From Cytospora piceicola (Eukaryota > Ascomycota > Sordariomycetes > Diaporthales > Cytosporaceae): a stretch of 64,000 nucleotides of DNA. This document shows positions 1-11,281 of the stretch, in pieces. A model generated the notes under the pieces. That model was given only the letters and a program-made list of their open reading frames with translations, was not told the DNA's origin and searched no databases. The first letter of the stretch is position 1. Each line of letters starts with the position of its first letter. The DNA is taken from NCBI GenBank assembly GCA_023375675.1, contig JALQBC010000008.1:744001-808000 (forward strand), written 5' to 3'. A program made the position numbers and the translations under genes.

Positions 1-776
1 CAAACAAGCAGCCAGCGACCATGGCAACAACCTACACGAAGCCTCCATGCTGACGGGATCTCGTCAAGCTACAACTTGAATCCAGCTATACCAAAACCCT
101 CGTCTATACTGCGGCAGCCTGCCCTCCGGAGAGCCTTCCATGCATCTGCCCCTCGAAGGAGGGATCACCACTTCGACACGCTCAAGTTCGTCCAGAAGCT
201 CCAGAGCGACGGCTTCACGGAACACCAGTCGGAAGCCATGATGAAGGTGCTCAACGACGTAATCCAAGAAAGGTCCGCCCAGTCCAGGCCCGCACCCTCC
301 TCCCCTCCCGCGCGACCGCTGACATCCTCCCGTCCCTCATAAGTAGCATACAGAACCTGACCCGCACCATGGTCCTCCGCGAGGACGCCGCCAAGGCGAC
401 CTACACGCAGAAGGTCGACTTCGCCAAGCTCCGCTCCGAGCTCCTCTCGGCCGACAGCACCGAGTGCAACACGACCAAGGCCGCGCACGAGCGGCTGACC
501 AACGACATCGCCAAGCTGAACAACAGGCTCAAGGACGAGATAGGGCGCACGCAGGCGAGCGTGCGGCTGGACCTGAACCTGGAGAAGGGCCGCATCAGGG
601 AGGAGGCCGTGTCCCAGGAGCTGCGGATCAAGGAGACCGAGACCAAGATCGAGCAGGAGGCGGGCTCCCTGCGCCAGCAGCTGGAGCAGGTCAAGTTCCA
701 GACCCTGCAGTGGCTGATGGGTGTGTGCACTGGTTTCGCGGCGCTGATGCTTGGTGCTTGGCGGTTGTTGATGTAA
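1..776 (+). CDS. DUF1640 / FMP32-like mitochondrial coiled-coil protein (5' partial)
   Basis: Two exons are visible, 1..272 and 344..776, joined by a 71-nt GT-AG intron (273..343, branch CTGAC near 319). The frame is open to the window edge with no ATG, so the start lies outside. The visible part reads as a basic, Ser/Arg-rich leader (RRAFHASAPRRR) typical of mitochondrial import. Next comes the family signature FDTLKFVQKLQSDGFTEHQ and then TMVLREDAAKATYTQKVDF, a long charged coiled coil, and a C-terminal membrane helix (WLMGVCTGFAALMLGAW). This order matches DUF1640 proteins (MCUR1/FMP32 group), inner-membrane coiled-coil proteins linked to calcium uniporter regulation, proline metabolism or cytochrome oxidase assembly. 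The family call is firm, because both halves of the signature meet in frame across the intron. The exact role is not shown by the sequence. Confidence 0.82.
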
Positions 777-2183
777 GAGCGGACATGTCGAGGGGGAGGG
801 AGGCGACGGAGCACACACGCGAGTGGCCTGGAGTTAGGCCCTTGGTGCTCCGGGACTTTCAGCGGAGAGGTCATTGCGGCGCCATTTGCGCCCAATGGGC
901 ATGAGAGGCATTTGCGAGATGTGGAGGGAACAACAAGGCAATATATATATATACCGGTTCGAAAAGATCATGCAGGGGCATTCGATTTTATACCCAGAGA
1001 AGAGGCGGTGGCCCAATTTTATATGTTCAAACATCAGTCACCGATCGACAAGAGAAATGAAAGCCGCGCCTTGGTTGCCAAATCGAGAATATGGATGATC
1101 GGGGGTTGCAAGTAGATGCATGATGCAGCTAAGCCAAGCCACAACAGTACTGCACTCTGACCTGTCGCTTCAAACCACCGATTGGCCTCACTCTAGCCGG
1201 GAAATGTCTACTATTGCGCCACGGTGGATCTGTTCAATTTGATGGAGGATCAGGATGTGGCGGCTGCAGTGTCTCGAGCTACCAAGGTACGACCCAACTC
1301 CCTGAGGGGTGGAAACACTGTTGAATTCCACGGAGCTAATGCTATCACAGACCCTGTGTCTGAGTCCTCTCAACTACCTAGGTATTCCTCCCATCCTCTC
1401 TAGCTGCCGCAGGTATATTTGGGGTTCCTGCACGCATTTGCAGGCCGTCTGCTCTATGCGACGTATGCAACCAATCGGGAACCTCACCGGAACGCGCTTC
1501 TATCCTCTCCAATGCCAGCTTCGCCGACTTGCCGACTCGCAATACAGCCGTTCGGGTCTGGAGAACAATGAAATATGACGAGCTCGACCAGGCTTTGGGG
1601 GAGGGGTGGGTCTGAGGGCTGTTGTTCGAGCCTCGCGGTGGCACCAGGTTCCAGGCCAGAAGGGCATTTGGCAGCACTGACGATCAAGGCATCCAAAGGT
1701 CATCCGAGTCAATTTCACATCGCTATACAGTCAATCACGGAAAGGCGGAACACGCATATTGCAGCACGACTGATATATTCATTGCTGCCGCCCTATATAG
1801 GGAACTAAATCCAAAGCGGTACCGGCATTATGGACCTGCCGCGCTCCCGTTCGATGATATTTGGTAAGATTTGACATGCCAGTTATCCCTCGTCATGATA
1901 TATGTCCACTAAATCGCTAAAAACAAGGTTTCATGAGAGCGCCCAAGGTCTGAAGGCCTCATGCAAGGATCCGCTCATGAATGATTCTGTGGGATGTGAT
2001 TTGTCGAACGCTCGATGAAGACGAAGATAAGATGTCGTTTTGTTCGACGAGGTGATTGTTGTCCTGATGTTCGTTGATGGTCATGTCGTTGAGAAGAGAA
2101 TTCGTTTTTCAATATATGTGCGGTTCGTGACGAGTCGCCTCGCTCAGTGCGAGCGAGTGCCGTCAGATTGAAGCGGGCGTTGT
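777..2183. other. Intergenic, no gene seen
   Basis: Only short overlapping ORFs without family signatures occur. A TATATATATA run lies near 942-953. Nothing else can be supported. Confidence 0.6.
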
Positions 2184-2254
2184 CTGCAGCGATAAGTGTC
2201 AGCAACCCCGAAACAAAAGGACACCAAAGAAGGCAAAGCAAGGGGACGAACTCA
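2184..2254 (-). other. Probable 3'UTR intron of the pheromone gene
   Basis: On the minus strand, a GTGAGT donor starts at 2254, only a few bases after the pheromone TAA stop (2260-2262). It is followed by TTGCTGACAC, a canonical branch site, and a CTGCAG acceptor ending at 2184, giving a 71-nt intron. It lies wholly in the 3' untranslated region. Because the stop is under 10 nt from the junction, it would not be expected to trigger nonsense-mediated decay. This is splice-signal evidence only. Confidence 0.5.
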
Positions 2255-2259
2255 CACAT

Positions 2260-3237
2260 TTACTGCTCATCAAGAGACGCAATGAGGCTCCTGGCAGCAG
2301 TGTGCATGGCAGCCAAGTCACGGCTGGCAGCAGTGCAGGCACCGCTGGGGCCGTTGCAGCGAGCAACCACCTCGTCCATGCCGTCGCGCTTCCAGCAGCC
2401 CTGGCCCTTGAGCAGGCACCAGCGGGCCTCGACGTCGACGTCCCTCTTGGAGGGCTCGGCGGTCTCGACGGCCTCGACGAGGGCCTCGGCGGCGCGGCGC
2501 GCCTTGTAGCACGCCTCGCCGGGCTGCTCGCACGACCGCTTGTCGGCCTCGACAAAGTCCCGCTTGGAGACGTAGCACGTGTTGCCGGCCTCGCCGCCGA
2601 AGGGGCAGAAGGCCGGGGCGGCCTCGCGCTTGGACACGCCCGAGGCCTCGGCGGCGCCCGCCTCGGCGCGCTTCCAGCAGCCCTGGCCCTTGAGCAGGCA
2701 CCACGGGTCGGCGGCGGCCTCGCGGGGGGTCATGGGCACGGAGCGCTTCCAGCAGCCCTGGCCCTTGAGGAGGCACCAGGGGGCGGCCTCACGCTTCCAG
2801 CAGCCCTGGCCCTTGAGCAGGCACCACCGCTTGGACTCCTCGGACTCGGCGACGTCGCGGGCCGACACGTCGGTCTCCGCCTCGGTCAGGTTGCTGTCCT
2901 CGGCGAACTGCTGGTCCAGGTTGAGGGCCTGGTAGAAGTGCTCCGAGTCCGGGTAGGCGGAGGCGATGATGGCGGCGAGCTCGTCGATGCCGCGCTTGGC
3001 GTTGTAGGCGGCGCCTCCCCTGTGGTTGGAGACGTCTGCGGCACGGGACTGCTTGAGCCCGCCCGAGGAGGTGATGGCGTCGGAGAAGGCCTCGGCAGCC
3101 CGCTTGACCTTCCAGCAGCCCTGGCCCTTCAGCAGGCACCATGCTTCAGGGGATGCGTTGGCCTCGGGGGAGGGGACGGCGGCGGCCTGGGCGGTTACGG
3201 CGGACAGGGCCGCGATGGCGAGGATGGAGAACTTCAT
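2260..3237 (-). CDS. ppg1: Alpha-factor-like sex pheromone precursor with five WCLLKGQGCW repeats
   Basis: Single-exon, 325-residue secreted precursor. Residues 1-20 are a signal peptide (MKFSILAIAALSAVTAQAAA). The decapeptide WCLLKGQGCW occurs five times (about residues 33-42, 138-147, 154-163, 179-188, 273-282). Four copies are followed directly by the Kex2 site KR; the first is followed by KVKR. Acidic or EA-rich spacers recall dipeptidyl-aminopeptidase trimming. The WC-x4-G-x-CW pattern defines the Sordariomycete peptide pheromone family (Neurospora CCG-4, Cryphonectria Mf1 group), recognised by a Ste2-type receptor. Three further Cys-pair peptides lie between basic sites: FCPFGGEAGNTCY, SCEQPGEACY and RCNGPSGACT. 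The last two keep the C-x6-C spacing of the pheromone. The C-terminal tail RDLAAMHTAARSLI is also typical of the family. The start is the ATG at 3237, directly before the signal peptide. Confidence 0.95.
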   Translation of the reverse strand: MKFSILAIAALSAVTAQAAAVPSPEANASPEAWCLLKGQGCWKVKRAAEAFSDAITSSGGLKQSRAADVSNHRGGAAYNAKRGIDELAAIIASAYPDSEHFYQALNLDQQFAEDSNLTEAETDVSARDVAESEESKRWCLLKGQGCWKREAAPWCLLKGQGCWKRSVPMTPREAAADPWCLLKGQGCWKRAEAGAAEASGVSKREAAPAFCPFGGEAGNTCYVSKRDFVEADKRSCEQPGEACYKARRAAEALVEAVETAEPSKRDVDVEARWCLLKGQGCWKRDGMDEVVARCNGPSGACTAASRDLAAMHTAARSLIASLDEQ

Positions 3238-5014
3238 GTTGGAAGGATGAAGGCGGTGTCTAGTGACTCCGAAAAGAGTGTGTGAGAGAAGTAAAAATTG
3301 GTAGTGAGTGGATGGTGACCGTTATGTCGTGGAACAGATCGTTCGACACTGGTGATCTTGACTGAAGGTTGGATGTAGAGACTGAGTGGTCCTTCCTGGT
3401 GTGATCGGTGAAGAGAAGGAGAGGAAAGGACTTATGAAGAGGGAATGTCATGAAGGTCTTATACCCAGCCATCATGGCGTCGTCTATTCAGAGAGGTGGG
3501 AGAGTTGAGTCTCTATTGAGACAATAGTGGTCAATACGGCACCTGTGGACCCGGTTGACTTCCTCCCTCGGTACAACTTGCACCTCCGGTCCTTCAGCCC
3601 TTGCCGTCGAAGTTCAGCCGAAGCCAATTGAAAGAAAATATCAATAAGATGCAAGGCCCTTTCGTGAAGGACGAACATTTTCCAAAGACGATGATGCCGC
3701 TTCACCCCTCTCACCTTTGCCAGCAATGCCATTTCCAGGTCTGAATAAGAATCCCCAGCAAAGGGACTTCACCGCTTGTACGTAAATAGACAAAGCTCTC
3801 CATGATTGAAGGCGTCGGTTCTCATCTACAATGGTCTACTCGAAAGCCGGCGACCTTGTCCATACCATAGAACTTCTGTCCTCGAGGCCTCGACGGCAAG
3901 GAGAACGGCTTGAGGCTTGACCATGCTGCCTGGTTCAAAGCATGCTCATGAATAAGTAAATAAAGGCAAGGGTTGATGTCTTTTGTCTGTCGGCCAATTT
4001 GGTGGAAAGGACCTTGGTGTGAGTGGTGGCAGTGAAGGTCTATTGACACCCAAATCCGGTAATCGAGAGACAATAGAGCTCAAGTGCTGAATAGGAGCAG
4101 CCACTCAGAGGTCAGCAACACCACCTTTCAGGATTCAGCCTTAGACTTTCGTCCGCTCTCTCTAATCTAAATCGATCCCCAAGCTCATCGGGTTTTTTCT
4201 TTTTGATTTCGCACTTTTGATTGTCAGATGGCAAGTTACCTAACCGATGGTGTAAGACTCGAGGCTAGACTTTTGCAAACGATTACGCTTGAAACGAAGG
4301 ACGTTCAAGACCATCGAACCAGTGCAAAATGCTCTTTCCAACCTGTTCGATTCCATTCTTTGAAAGAGTTACTGGCTTGAGTGCTGATCAAAATCCAATC
4401 TCAGTCATGCTGGGGGCAAGAGACTTGAGGCAGCGGTCGGATGCATCACATCACAAGACCATCCGCTTGAAGGCAGTTCAAGGGAATATCTCGTTTATTC
4501 TCATTGTTTCAAATTACCTTTGTTCAGAAACAAGGATCAAATTGATCGAGACCCTGATTTCGATTGACGACGTCTGGGTGTGGTCGTGACCAGAACCCAG
4601 CTGCCTTGGCCGCCTTCAGGATACTGTTAGAAACCCTCTTCGAGTCGATTGTATGGCTGATTTCTTCGTAATTTCGAACCTCATGTTTGACGTCCGGACA
4701 GAATGGCACTCTTCAGTGCCTTGCCTAGCCCCAATATTTCTTCACTGGGGATCCTTAGGGCAGTTCTAACCTAATCCACTGCCTGAGCGTTTTACCAAAG
4801 TTGCACCAGACCCCTTGAACTTGATGTATGGCTAGGGGCCCGCTTGTCGAACTTGTCGAAGCCAACATTGGGGGCGGGACCCCTTCGTGGTTCTCTCTAT
4901 CTAAGTAGACAGAAAAGCGTCCTCTATCTCTACAGCCAGAGTCTACCAGATGGACATCTACAGCCATCTATTTCCAATATATCTCCTATCTCGCATCTTT
5001 ACATCTCCAACCCT
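3238..5014. other. Intergenic; promoter side of the pheromone gene
   Basis: The first few hundred bases must carry the pheromone promoter and 5' leader. No recognisable gene or RNA was seen in the rest. Confidence 0.55.
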
Positions 5015-6108
5015 TCAGTTCTCAACATAAAACACCCTCAACAGCCTCTCTACAAACAACCCAATCGCCAACTTCCCACAGTCCAACACGCCATCCATAG
5101 CAATAAACGGGTGCGGCTGCCCCTTCATGATCGTGACCCTAGTACTAGTCTTCCCCGCCCCCACCAACCTCTCCGCAAACTCCTCCCCCTCGGTCCTCAA
5201 CACGTCCAGCTCACCGAGCACCACCTCGGCCGGCGGCAGCCTCCCCCAGTCGCCCGCCCAGAACAGCGGGCTCGCCTCGGGGTGCGCCCAGTCCGCCTCG
5301 TCGGGGAGGTAGTGCCTGCGGTACCACATCATCTTGGGCGGCGGCAGCGCCGGCACGTGCCCGTTCTCCGCCCACGACAGCCTGGTCGCCGGGCCCGCCG
5401 TGTTGTCCGCCACGGGCACCGACAGCAGCTGCGCCAGGAAGCCGACGCCGAGCTCCGGCCGCGCCGCCGCCCGCTGGCACGCGACGGCCGCGAGGTTGGC
5501 GCCCGCCGAGGACCCGCCGGCGGCCAGCTTGCCGGCGTCCAGGGAGAGGGCGTCCCGGCCGGGCCCGCGGGCCGCCCAGAGCACCGCCTCCCAGGCGTCC
5601 TCGACCGCTGCTGGGTATGGGTCCTCGGGGGCGAGTCTGTTGGCGCAGAGGTTTAGTGATCAAATCCCCTGCACGTGCAACACGGATACTTCATGGGGAA
5701 GACAGACCTGTAATCCACGTTCACGACAACGCAGCTCGCCCTCCCGCACAGGTTCGTCGCGATCACGTTCTCGGTGTCAATGTTACCGAGGACCCACCCA
5801 CCACCGTGGTAGTATAGCAGACACGGCCATCCCCCCTCGGGCTTCTTGCCCTCGGGCGTGAAACACCGGACCTTGATGTCCGGGCCGGTGCTCTGCGTCC
5901 GGGGGATGGCAAAGTCCTCGGACTTCGCGACGGGGTACTTGGGCCCGGCACCGGGGATGAGGACGCCTGAGCTGCGGCTGGCTGACACTGGCTGCAGGTG
6001 AACCTGTTGTTTGTCGATGATGTGTTCGTTATAGAAGTTGGCATAAACGGGGTCAAGCCTGGGGATGATGGAGGGGTGGAGAGGGTATGGGGGTTGGGGA
6101 TTAGCCAT
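5015..6108 (-). CDS. Alpha/beta hydrolase fold-3 (HSL-type) esterase/lipase
   Basis: Two exons (minus strand 6108..5708 and 5636..5015) joined by a 71-nt intron (5637..5707) give 340 residues. The join restores the family motif VDYRLAPEDPYPAA, which supports the splice. The oxyanion-hole motif HGGGW is at residues 101-105. The nucleophile elbow GGSSAG has its Ser at about 177, the acid is the Asp in GELDVLRTEG (about 278), and the base is His in HPF (about 309). The triad is therefore complete. There is no signal peptide, so it is probably intracellular. The family hydrolyses short acyl or aryl esters and includes detoxification and secondary-metabolite esterases, so the substrate cannot be read from sequence. 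Both neighbours are several hundred bases away or more and do not suggest a cluster. Confidence 0.88.
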
Positions 6109-8220
6109 TTCGGGGTATTTATATATATATATTATGTAAATAGAAATCTGAACTTGTCTGAGTCGCGTTCATCTATGAAGGTATTGTCATGGAGTTGCAA
6201 AGGTGGTGAGTGTGACTGATGAGAATAGTGAATACTGACTGCACTGTGTCGGCTTGGGTAAGAACGAAGAATGATATATTACTCAAACCTATAGACTTTC
6301 GCCGTCTCAAACGGAGTCATGCAGTCTTCGCTTCACCCAAAGGAATGTTAGAGGGGAAGGAGGTACAATTGCCCGGCGCCGGCAGGTCTATTAGCTCAAC
6401 TGATATCACCGATTGCGGATATACAGTCTTGAGCAACTGCCTGACATCGGGGCTCCTCCCCGAGTCGTGCCGGGCCGGAGCCATACCGGAATGGCGTCCC
6501 GGATGCCTGTGGCATAAGTGTACCATATGAATAAAAGGACAACATGTGCGATAAACACGCTGAGAGTGTGTATTTTCGTATACACTCGGAACGTTGCATC
6601 TCAACCTTCCCTTCTGATATACTTCATATTAGTCTCTTCGGTCCAGACCTTGAATCTATGGAAATCTTGCATGCTAAACGTGCGAGTAAGTCAACAGTGA
6701 GGGGACGATGGTCATGTCAGTGGATGAGACGACATTTGAAGTTTCGGAATCGGGAACACGACCATAATTACCAGTCGCTATCGGAGTGACTCTTTTGAAT
6801 ATGTAAAGCAGCACTCACACAACCACGAATCCTGTCTAAGCCAAACACCTCGCGATTGACATCGGGGATCTCGCAGGTTGATTGGTGAGATGGACCGTCA
6901 CTCATGGCATCTCCTTACCAGCGGAAGTAATTATCAAAGTTTGGTACGGCTATTCAACGGTAACCAAAGAGGCAAAGGAAATCGATCTCGAGGGTTGCCT
7001 TTCAGAAGAGAAAGAAAAAGGTAGAACCCTGAAGCCCGAAACCTAAGTGTAATTAGCAAGTTGATAACCATAAGAGGTACAGCGGCGATGCACATAAACC
7101 TGGGGACGAGGATTACAGCAGTCGACAGGAGGTCTTGGTCTCTGTGGAAGGACCAACTCAGCATTTAAAGCTGATTGACATGGAGGGGTGGATTGTGGGA
7201 ACGGTGGGCAAGGACTATGGCATATTGAAGTGGCAACCGGGCAAGAAGTCAAGCCCAATGCAAATCAGACGACGAGCTGGCGAAGGACGGACAAGGAGAT
7301 GAGCTAAAGGCGGGACAACGAGTGCGCATCTGGCCCAACAGATGGTCCATTGCGAGTAGTCATCTTGAGTCGTACCTTGTCGTCGACTCCGATAGACTGG
7401 GCAAGGAGGACGAGATGGTCGACGTTTGGGTTCGTGCCAGAGGTTGATAGTCTCCGGTTCAGGGCCGGTCAGGTGGGCCTGGTGGGGTACACACGTTGGC
7501 CCCAGGGTTGTTACCGGGCCGGGGGTTGGGGTTGATGGGACCCCCACGGGGAAGCAGCAGTGGCCCCACCTGTCACTCTAGCCGACATATGTCCTCGACT
7601 TTTTTTTTTCTTCATCCGATTTTATCTTGTCGAGACCCGTGGGAAAACACTGGAAGAGCCCTGGAGATGGCGTTCCTTTTATGATTTTTTGAGGAGAAGC
7701 ACCACGGAAACCAGGATGAACGGTCCATCGAGCGGCGAGGTACGTAGCCTCTTATTTGTTCTGGAGACTCAGACAGGCGGCTCACATGTGCATGCTACGT
7801 ATGTAGAACTTCTGTAATATGACCCTGCAGATGGTGTAGATGACGAGGAGTAACTGGGGCAATATCTCACAGAAGGTGGTGTTAGCACATGTCGTTTGTG
7901 ACCCATCGGTCACTTCAAATGTTGATGGAGGAGGAATCATCATAGCACCTTTAGAGCTGTATAGATTCAGGTAAGCAGTTGGTCAGAAACCAAGTGACCT
8001 CGGGATGCATCGTATAATTGCACGAAAAATCTCCTACGGTCTTCACTGTCCACTAGTTGCTAGAGACGTTTGAGATGAACCATACTCGAAGACGTCTAAT
8101 TATCAGGTGATCGCGCAAGCCTCACCCATATTGGTACAGAAACCATGTATTATTCTATGCATACGCCAATCGATGTCGCACCCTGTGCGGATTTGTCCCT
8201 TCTCCCATCACCACCTTCCC
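6109..8220. other. Intergenic, no gene seen
   Basis: Includes the hydrolase promoter with an alternating TA run at 6121-6131. The rest has only short ORFs without domain signatures. Confidence 0.55.
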
Positions 8221-9813
8221 TCACAGGAACCACCTGAATTGTGGCACAGAAGGGCCCTCCCTCAATTGGGACGTGGGCACATCCCTAGCATCTATCTTAA
8301 CGCCATCCCTCCTATTCCGCCTCGCGTTGTCAAAGATCATGAAAGCACCTGTTCCGGCCGTAACCAAAGCACCAACGGCCCCAAAGACCGCCGTGGTGAT
8401 CAGGGCCGTCTCGTACTTCGGAGCCTCTGTTTTCAGGAAGATGTTGCTGCTCACCAGGCCCATCACGTTGGCAAGCGGGACCCCAAACGAGGTGAGTGTC
8501 ACCCTCCGGCCCTCGTGGGCTATGTTGTTGTTGTACCAGGTCGACAGGATGACGGACGGCGCCGACGTGCCCCAGCACATCATGAAAGTGGCAAAGTAGG
8601 CGACGTGCACCTGGTTCACGACGTCGCACGAGGCGAACACGATGAAGCCGATAAAGGTGAAGACAAAGCCCAGCACGATGAACGGGAACCGTATGCGCAG
8701 GAAGTCGGAGCTGAAGGCCAGGATCAACAGCATGACCGCGCCCGTGACGTTGGGCGCGACGGTGTACAGGTTCGTCTTGACGGTGGAGAAGTTGAGGGCG
8801 CTGACGATCTGCGGCAGGAAGAGCGTGACGGACTGCAGCGGGACGCCGAGGCAGACCTCGATGGCGAGGAAGGCGTAGGTGGAGGGGTAGCGGAAGATGG
8901 CGAGCGAGTCCCGGAGGTTGAACTGCTCGGCCACGACGGACGACGAGTCGACCTGGACGCGGTGGAAGGCCAGCTCCTTCTCCTCGGGCGTGAGGAACGG
9001 GGCCTCGGCGGCGGACCGGGGCAGGTACCAGTACGCCACGCCGCTGAAGAGCACGCTGGCGGCGCCCTCGATGATGAAGAGGTAGCGCCACGGCTCCAAG
9101 TAGTGCGTCTTGATCTGGAAGACGCCGAAGGCGAGAAGGCCCGAGAAGGCGTTGGCGATGTTGCTAGCGGCGTAGAAGAGCGCCAGGCGCCGGGCGAGCT
9201 CGCCGCGGCGGTAGAAGGTGGTCAGGTAGTATATGACGAGGGGGAAGAAGGCACCCTCGGCCATGCCGAGGAACCAGCGCAGGGCAAATACGCCGCCGAA
9301 GTTCTGGGCCGAGGCTAGAAGGAGAGTCATAGACCCGAAGGTGAACATCATGATGGGCAGGGCGCGGGAGGGCCCGTACTTCTTGCCTAGCATGGCGAAG
9401 GGCGGCGCGCAAAGGACGTAAGGCACGAAGAAGATAGAGACGATTATGTTGTACTGGTTGGACTTGAAGCCTAGGTCGTCCGAGAGCCCTGCTGTTTCAG
9501 CGTTGCCCAGGTTGCCCTTGTCCAGGGCGTTAAAAAGGTCTGAGACGAGGGTGTCAGCATCAAATCACGTATGATGGTCGTCGAACGGGGGGGGGGGGTG
9601 GTGAGAAAATGGACACTTACACATGATGGCTAAGAAAGGGAGGATACGAATGTCAAATTTGCGACATAGCTTGACCTCTGCATCATGGTCAAGCACGCGA
9701 GCCGTCTCAGGAACACCGGGCTCGCCATTGAAGCTCTCAACGTCGCCGATGTCGATGTCCTTCCTGGGGATGGTGGTGTCCTCGATGCTGGCTTGCTTGA
9801 CAGGGTCTGACAT
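8221..9813 (-). CDS. MFS anion:cation symporter of the allantoate permease (Dal5/Tna1) type
   Basis: Two exons (9813..9621 and 9539..8221, minus) with an 81-nt intron (GTAAGT donor at 9620, CTCAG acceptor) give 503 residues. Splicing forms LAIMYLFNALDKGNLGNAE, in which LDKGNLGNA is the hallmark of helix 1 in the Dal5 family (TC 2.A.1.14). About twelve hydrophobic helices follow, including SIFFVPYVLCAPPFAML and FALRWFLGMAEGAFFPLVIYY (the RxxLGxxEgxxfP motif of helix 4). The N-terminus is acidic and cytosolic. Relatives carry allantoate, nicotinate, pantothenate, biotin or other organic anions across the plasma membrane by proton symport. The substrate is not determinable here. The stop TGA is at 8221-8223 and the reading frame is unbroken. 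Confidence 0.92.
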
Positions 9814-11281
9814 TGTCGCAGTCCGTGGTCAACCTCGATCAGGCTATATACCTAGGTATCCAAGATGATTCAGTCAAGGTGGTCACTACGTCGGTTTTTG
9901 ACAGACAAGCAGAGAGTTGAGAGGTCGTAGAAATAATGCGGGGATGCTGGTCGACTATTCAAGGCTGGCGCGACGTCGTTAACAAGCCCCAGCTGCCATC
10001 AACTGTTATAAGGATCAGGGATGAGATAAGGAATTCTTGGCGATAATTATTATCTAGAGCCGGGTTTTATCTGTATGCCTTGGTAGGTGGTGGCTATCTC
10101 TCTCATGTTTGTTGACTTGGCTGGCTTATCTGCAATCCGAACATTAAAAGGGATCCAAGGTGCATGCAGTGACTGCCGAAGCTTATCTTGGTCGCCCCTG
10201 ATTTACTTGGTAGGCCACCAGGCCACCAGGCCACTTAGGGGAAGTTTATTCTGCCGGCAGTCGCCATGCTTACTTAGTATGTACTAAAGTACCAACTTAA
10301 GTACTCAATAAGTAGGCAGCACTGACGATCACGACCATATCCCTGTGACCTACATATATTGGATCTAGTTACGGGCAAAGGACTATACCTAGGTAGTTAG
10401 AGGGCTGCAATCTCTATATATCAAGCTGCATTTGCGTAAACTGTTTACCGTGCATCGCTAGAATGCGGGTCTGTAACAGAGAGGCGCGCAAGTAGCTGAA
10501 CGGTACACGGTATATGCCAAGTAGCCGCCCGGCTCTCCACACAAGTTGCCAACTTGAAGTTGGCGACTAACACTCTACGACCCGGAGGAACCATGATATC
10601 ACTCGCGTATCTAGGTACCTACCTAGGTAGTTTCCAAGTTATTTATACCAGTCTCTTCTCATCTCACCCTCAGTTCTCAGTGGTCCCTCAAGAGTCACCT
10701 CTTTATTTCGTTCGTTCTCTCGTCAATCTAATTACCAAGATCTCATCTCTATTCACTCACTCACTCAATCATGCGGCCGGACTTCATATGAGGAAATCTT
10801 ACTAATATCATGTTGGATGACTTGGGTCTCTGTCCTGCAAGAGATTTCTACAAGCCATCGAGATTGGGTGAGACTGTAGCTTTTGTACAGCTATTTTTGC
10901 TCGGTTGTGTACAAGTGAAATGGCAGGCACTATCTAACAGTACTCATTTGTCTACAACTAGAAATAGCTTAGACATGAGTCTTCTTGCACTGAGGTATAA
11001 ATCCGCCCAAATACATCTGTAGCGATTGCATGGTGGAAGCCTCAAGTTATACATCATGGTGTCCATAAGTTTTGTAAATTGACCTTGTGCTGAAGGAAGA
11101 TCGAGGACTATAACTTGGCTACTATAGAATATTGATTGCTACAGTACCTAGATTGCTGTGCATTCAAGACATGTCAGAATTGTACTGAAATTCGTGTATC
11201 GGTGAGAGCATGAATCAAAATGTTATGGGTATCAAATAATAGCTACTATACAATATTATCTACTGACTATATACTATATTA
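9814..11281. other. Intergenic with several ACCTAGGT palindromes
   Basis: No gene was seen. The palindrome ACCTAGGT occurs at 9850, 10387 and 10621, among related TACTTAGTA-type strings. Confidence 0.55.

Noticed and set aside
2302..3285. 327-codon plus-strand ORF rich in Leu/Gly/Ala
   Set aside because: It is the antisense shadow of the repetitive pheromone precursor; GC-rich codons keep the opposite frame open.
8107..9318. 403-codon plus-strand ORF
   Set aside because: Antisense shadow of the MFS transporter gene; low-complexity charged translation without any domain.
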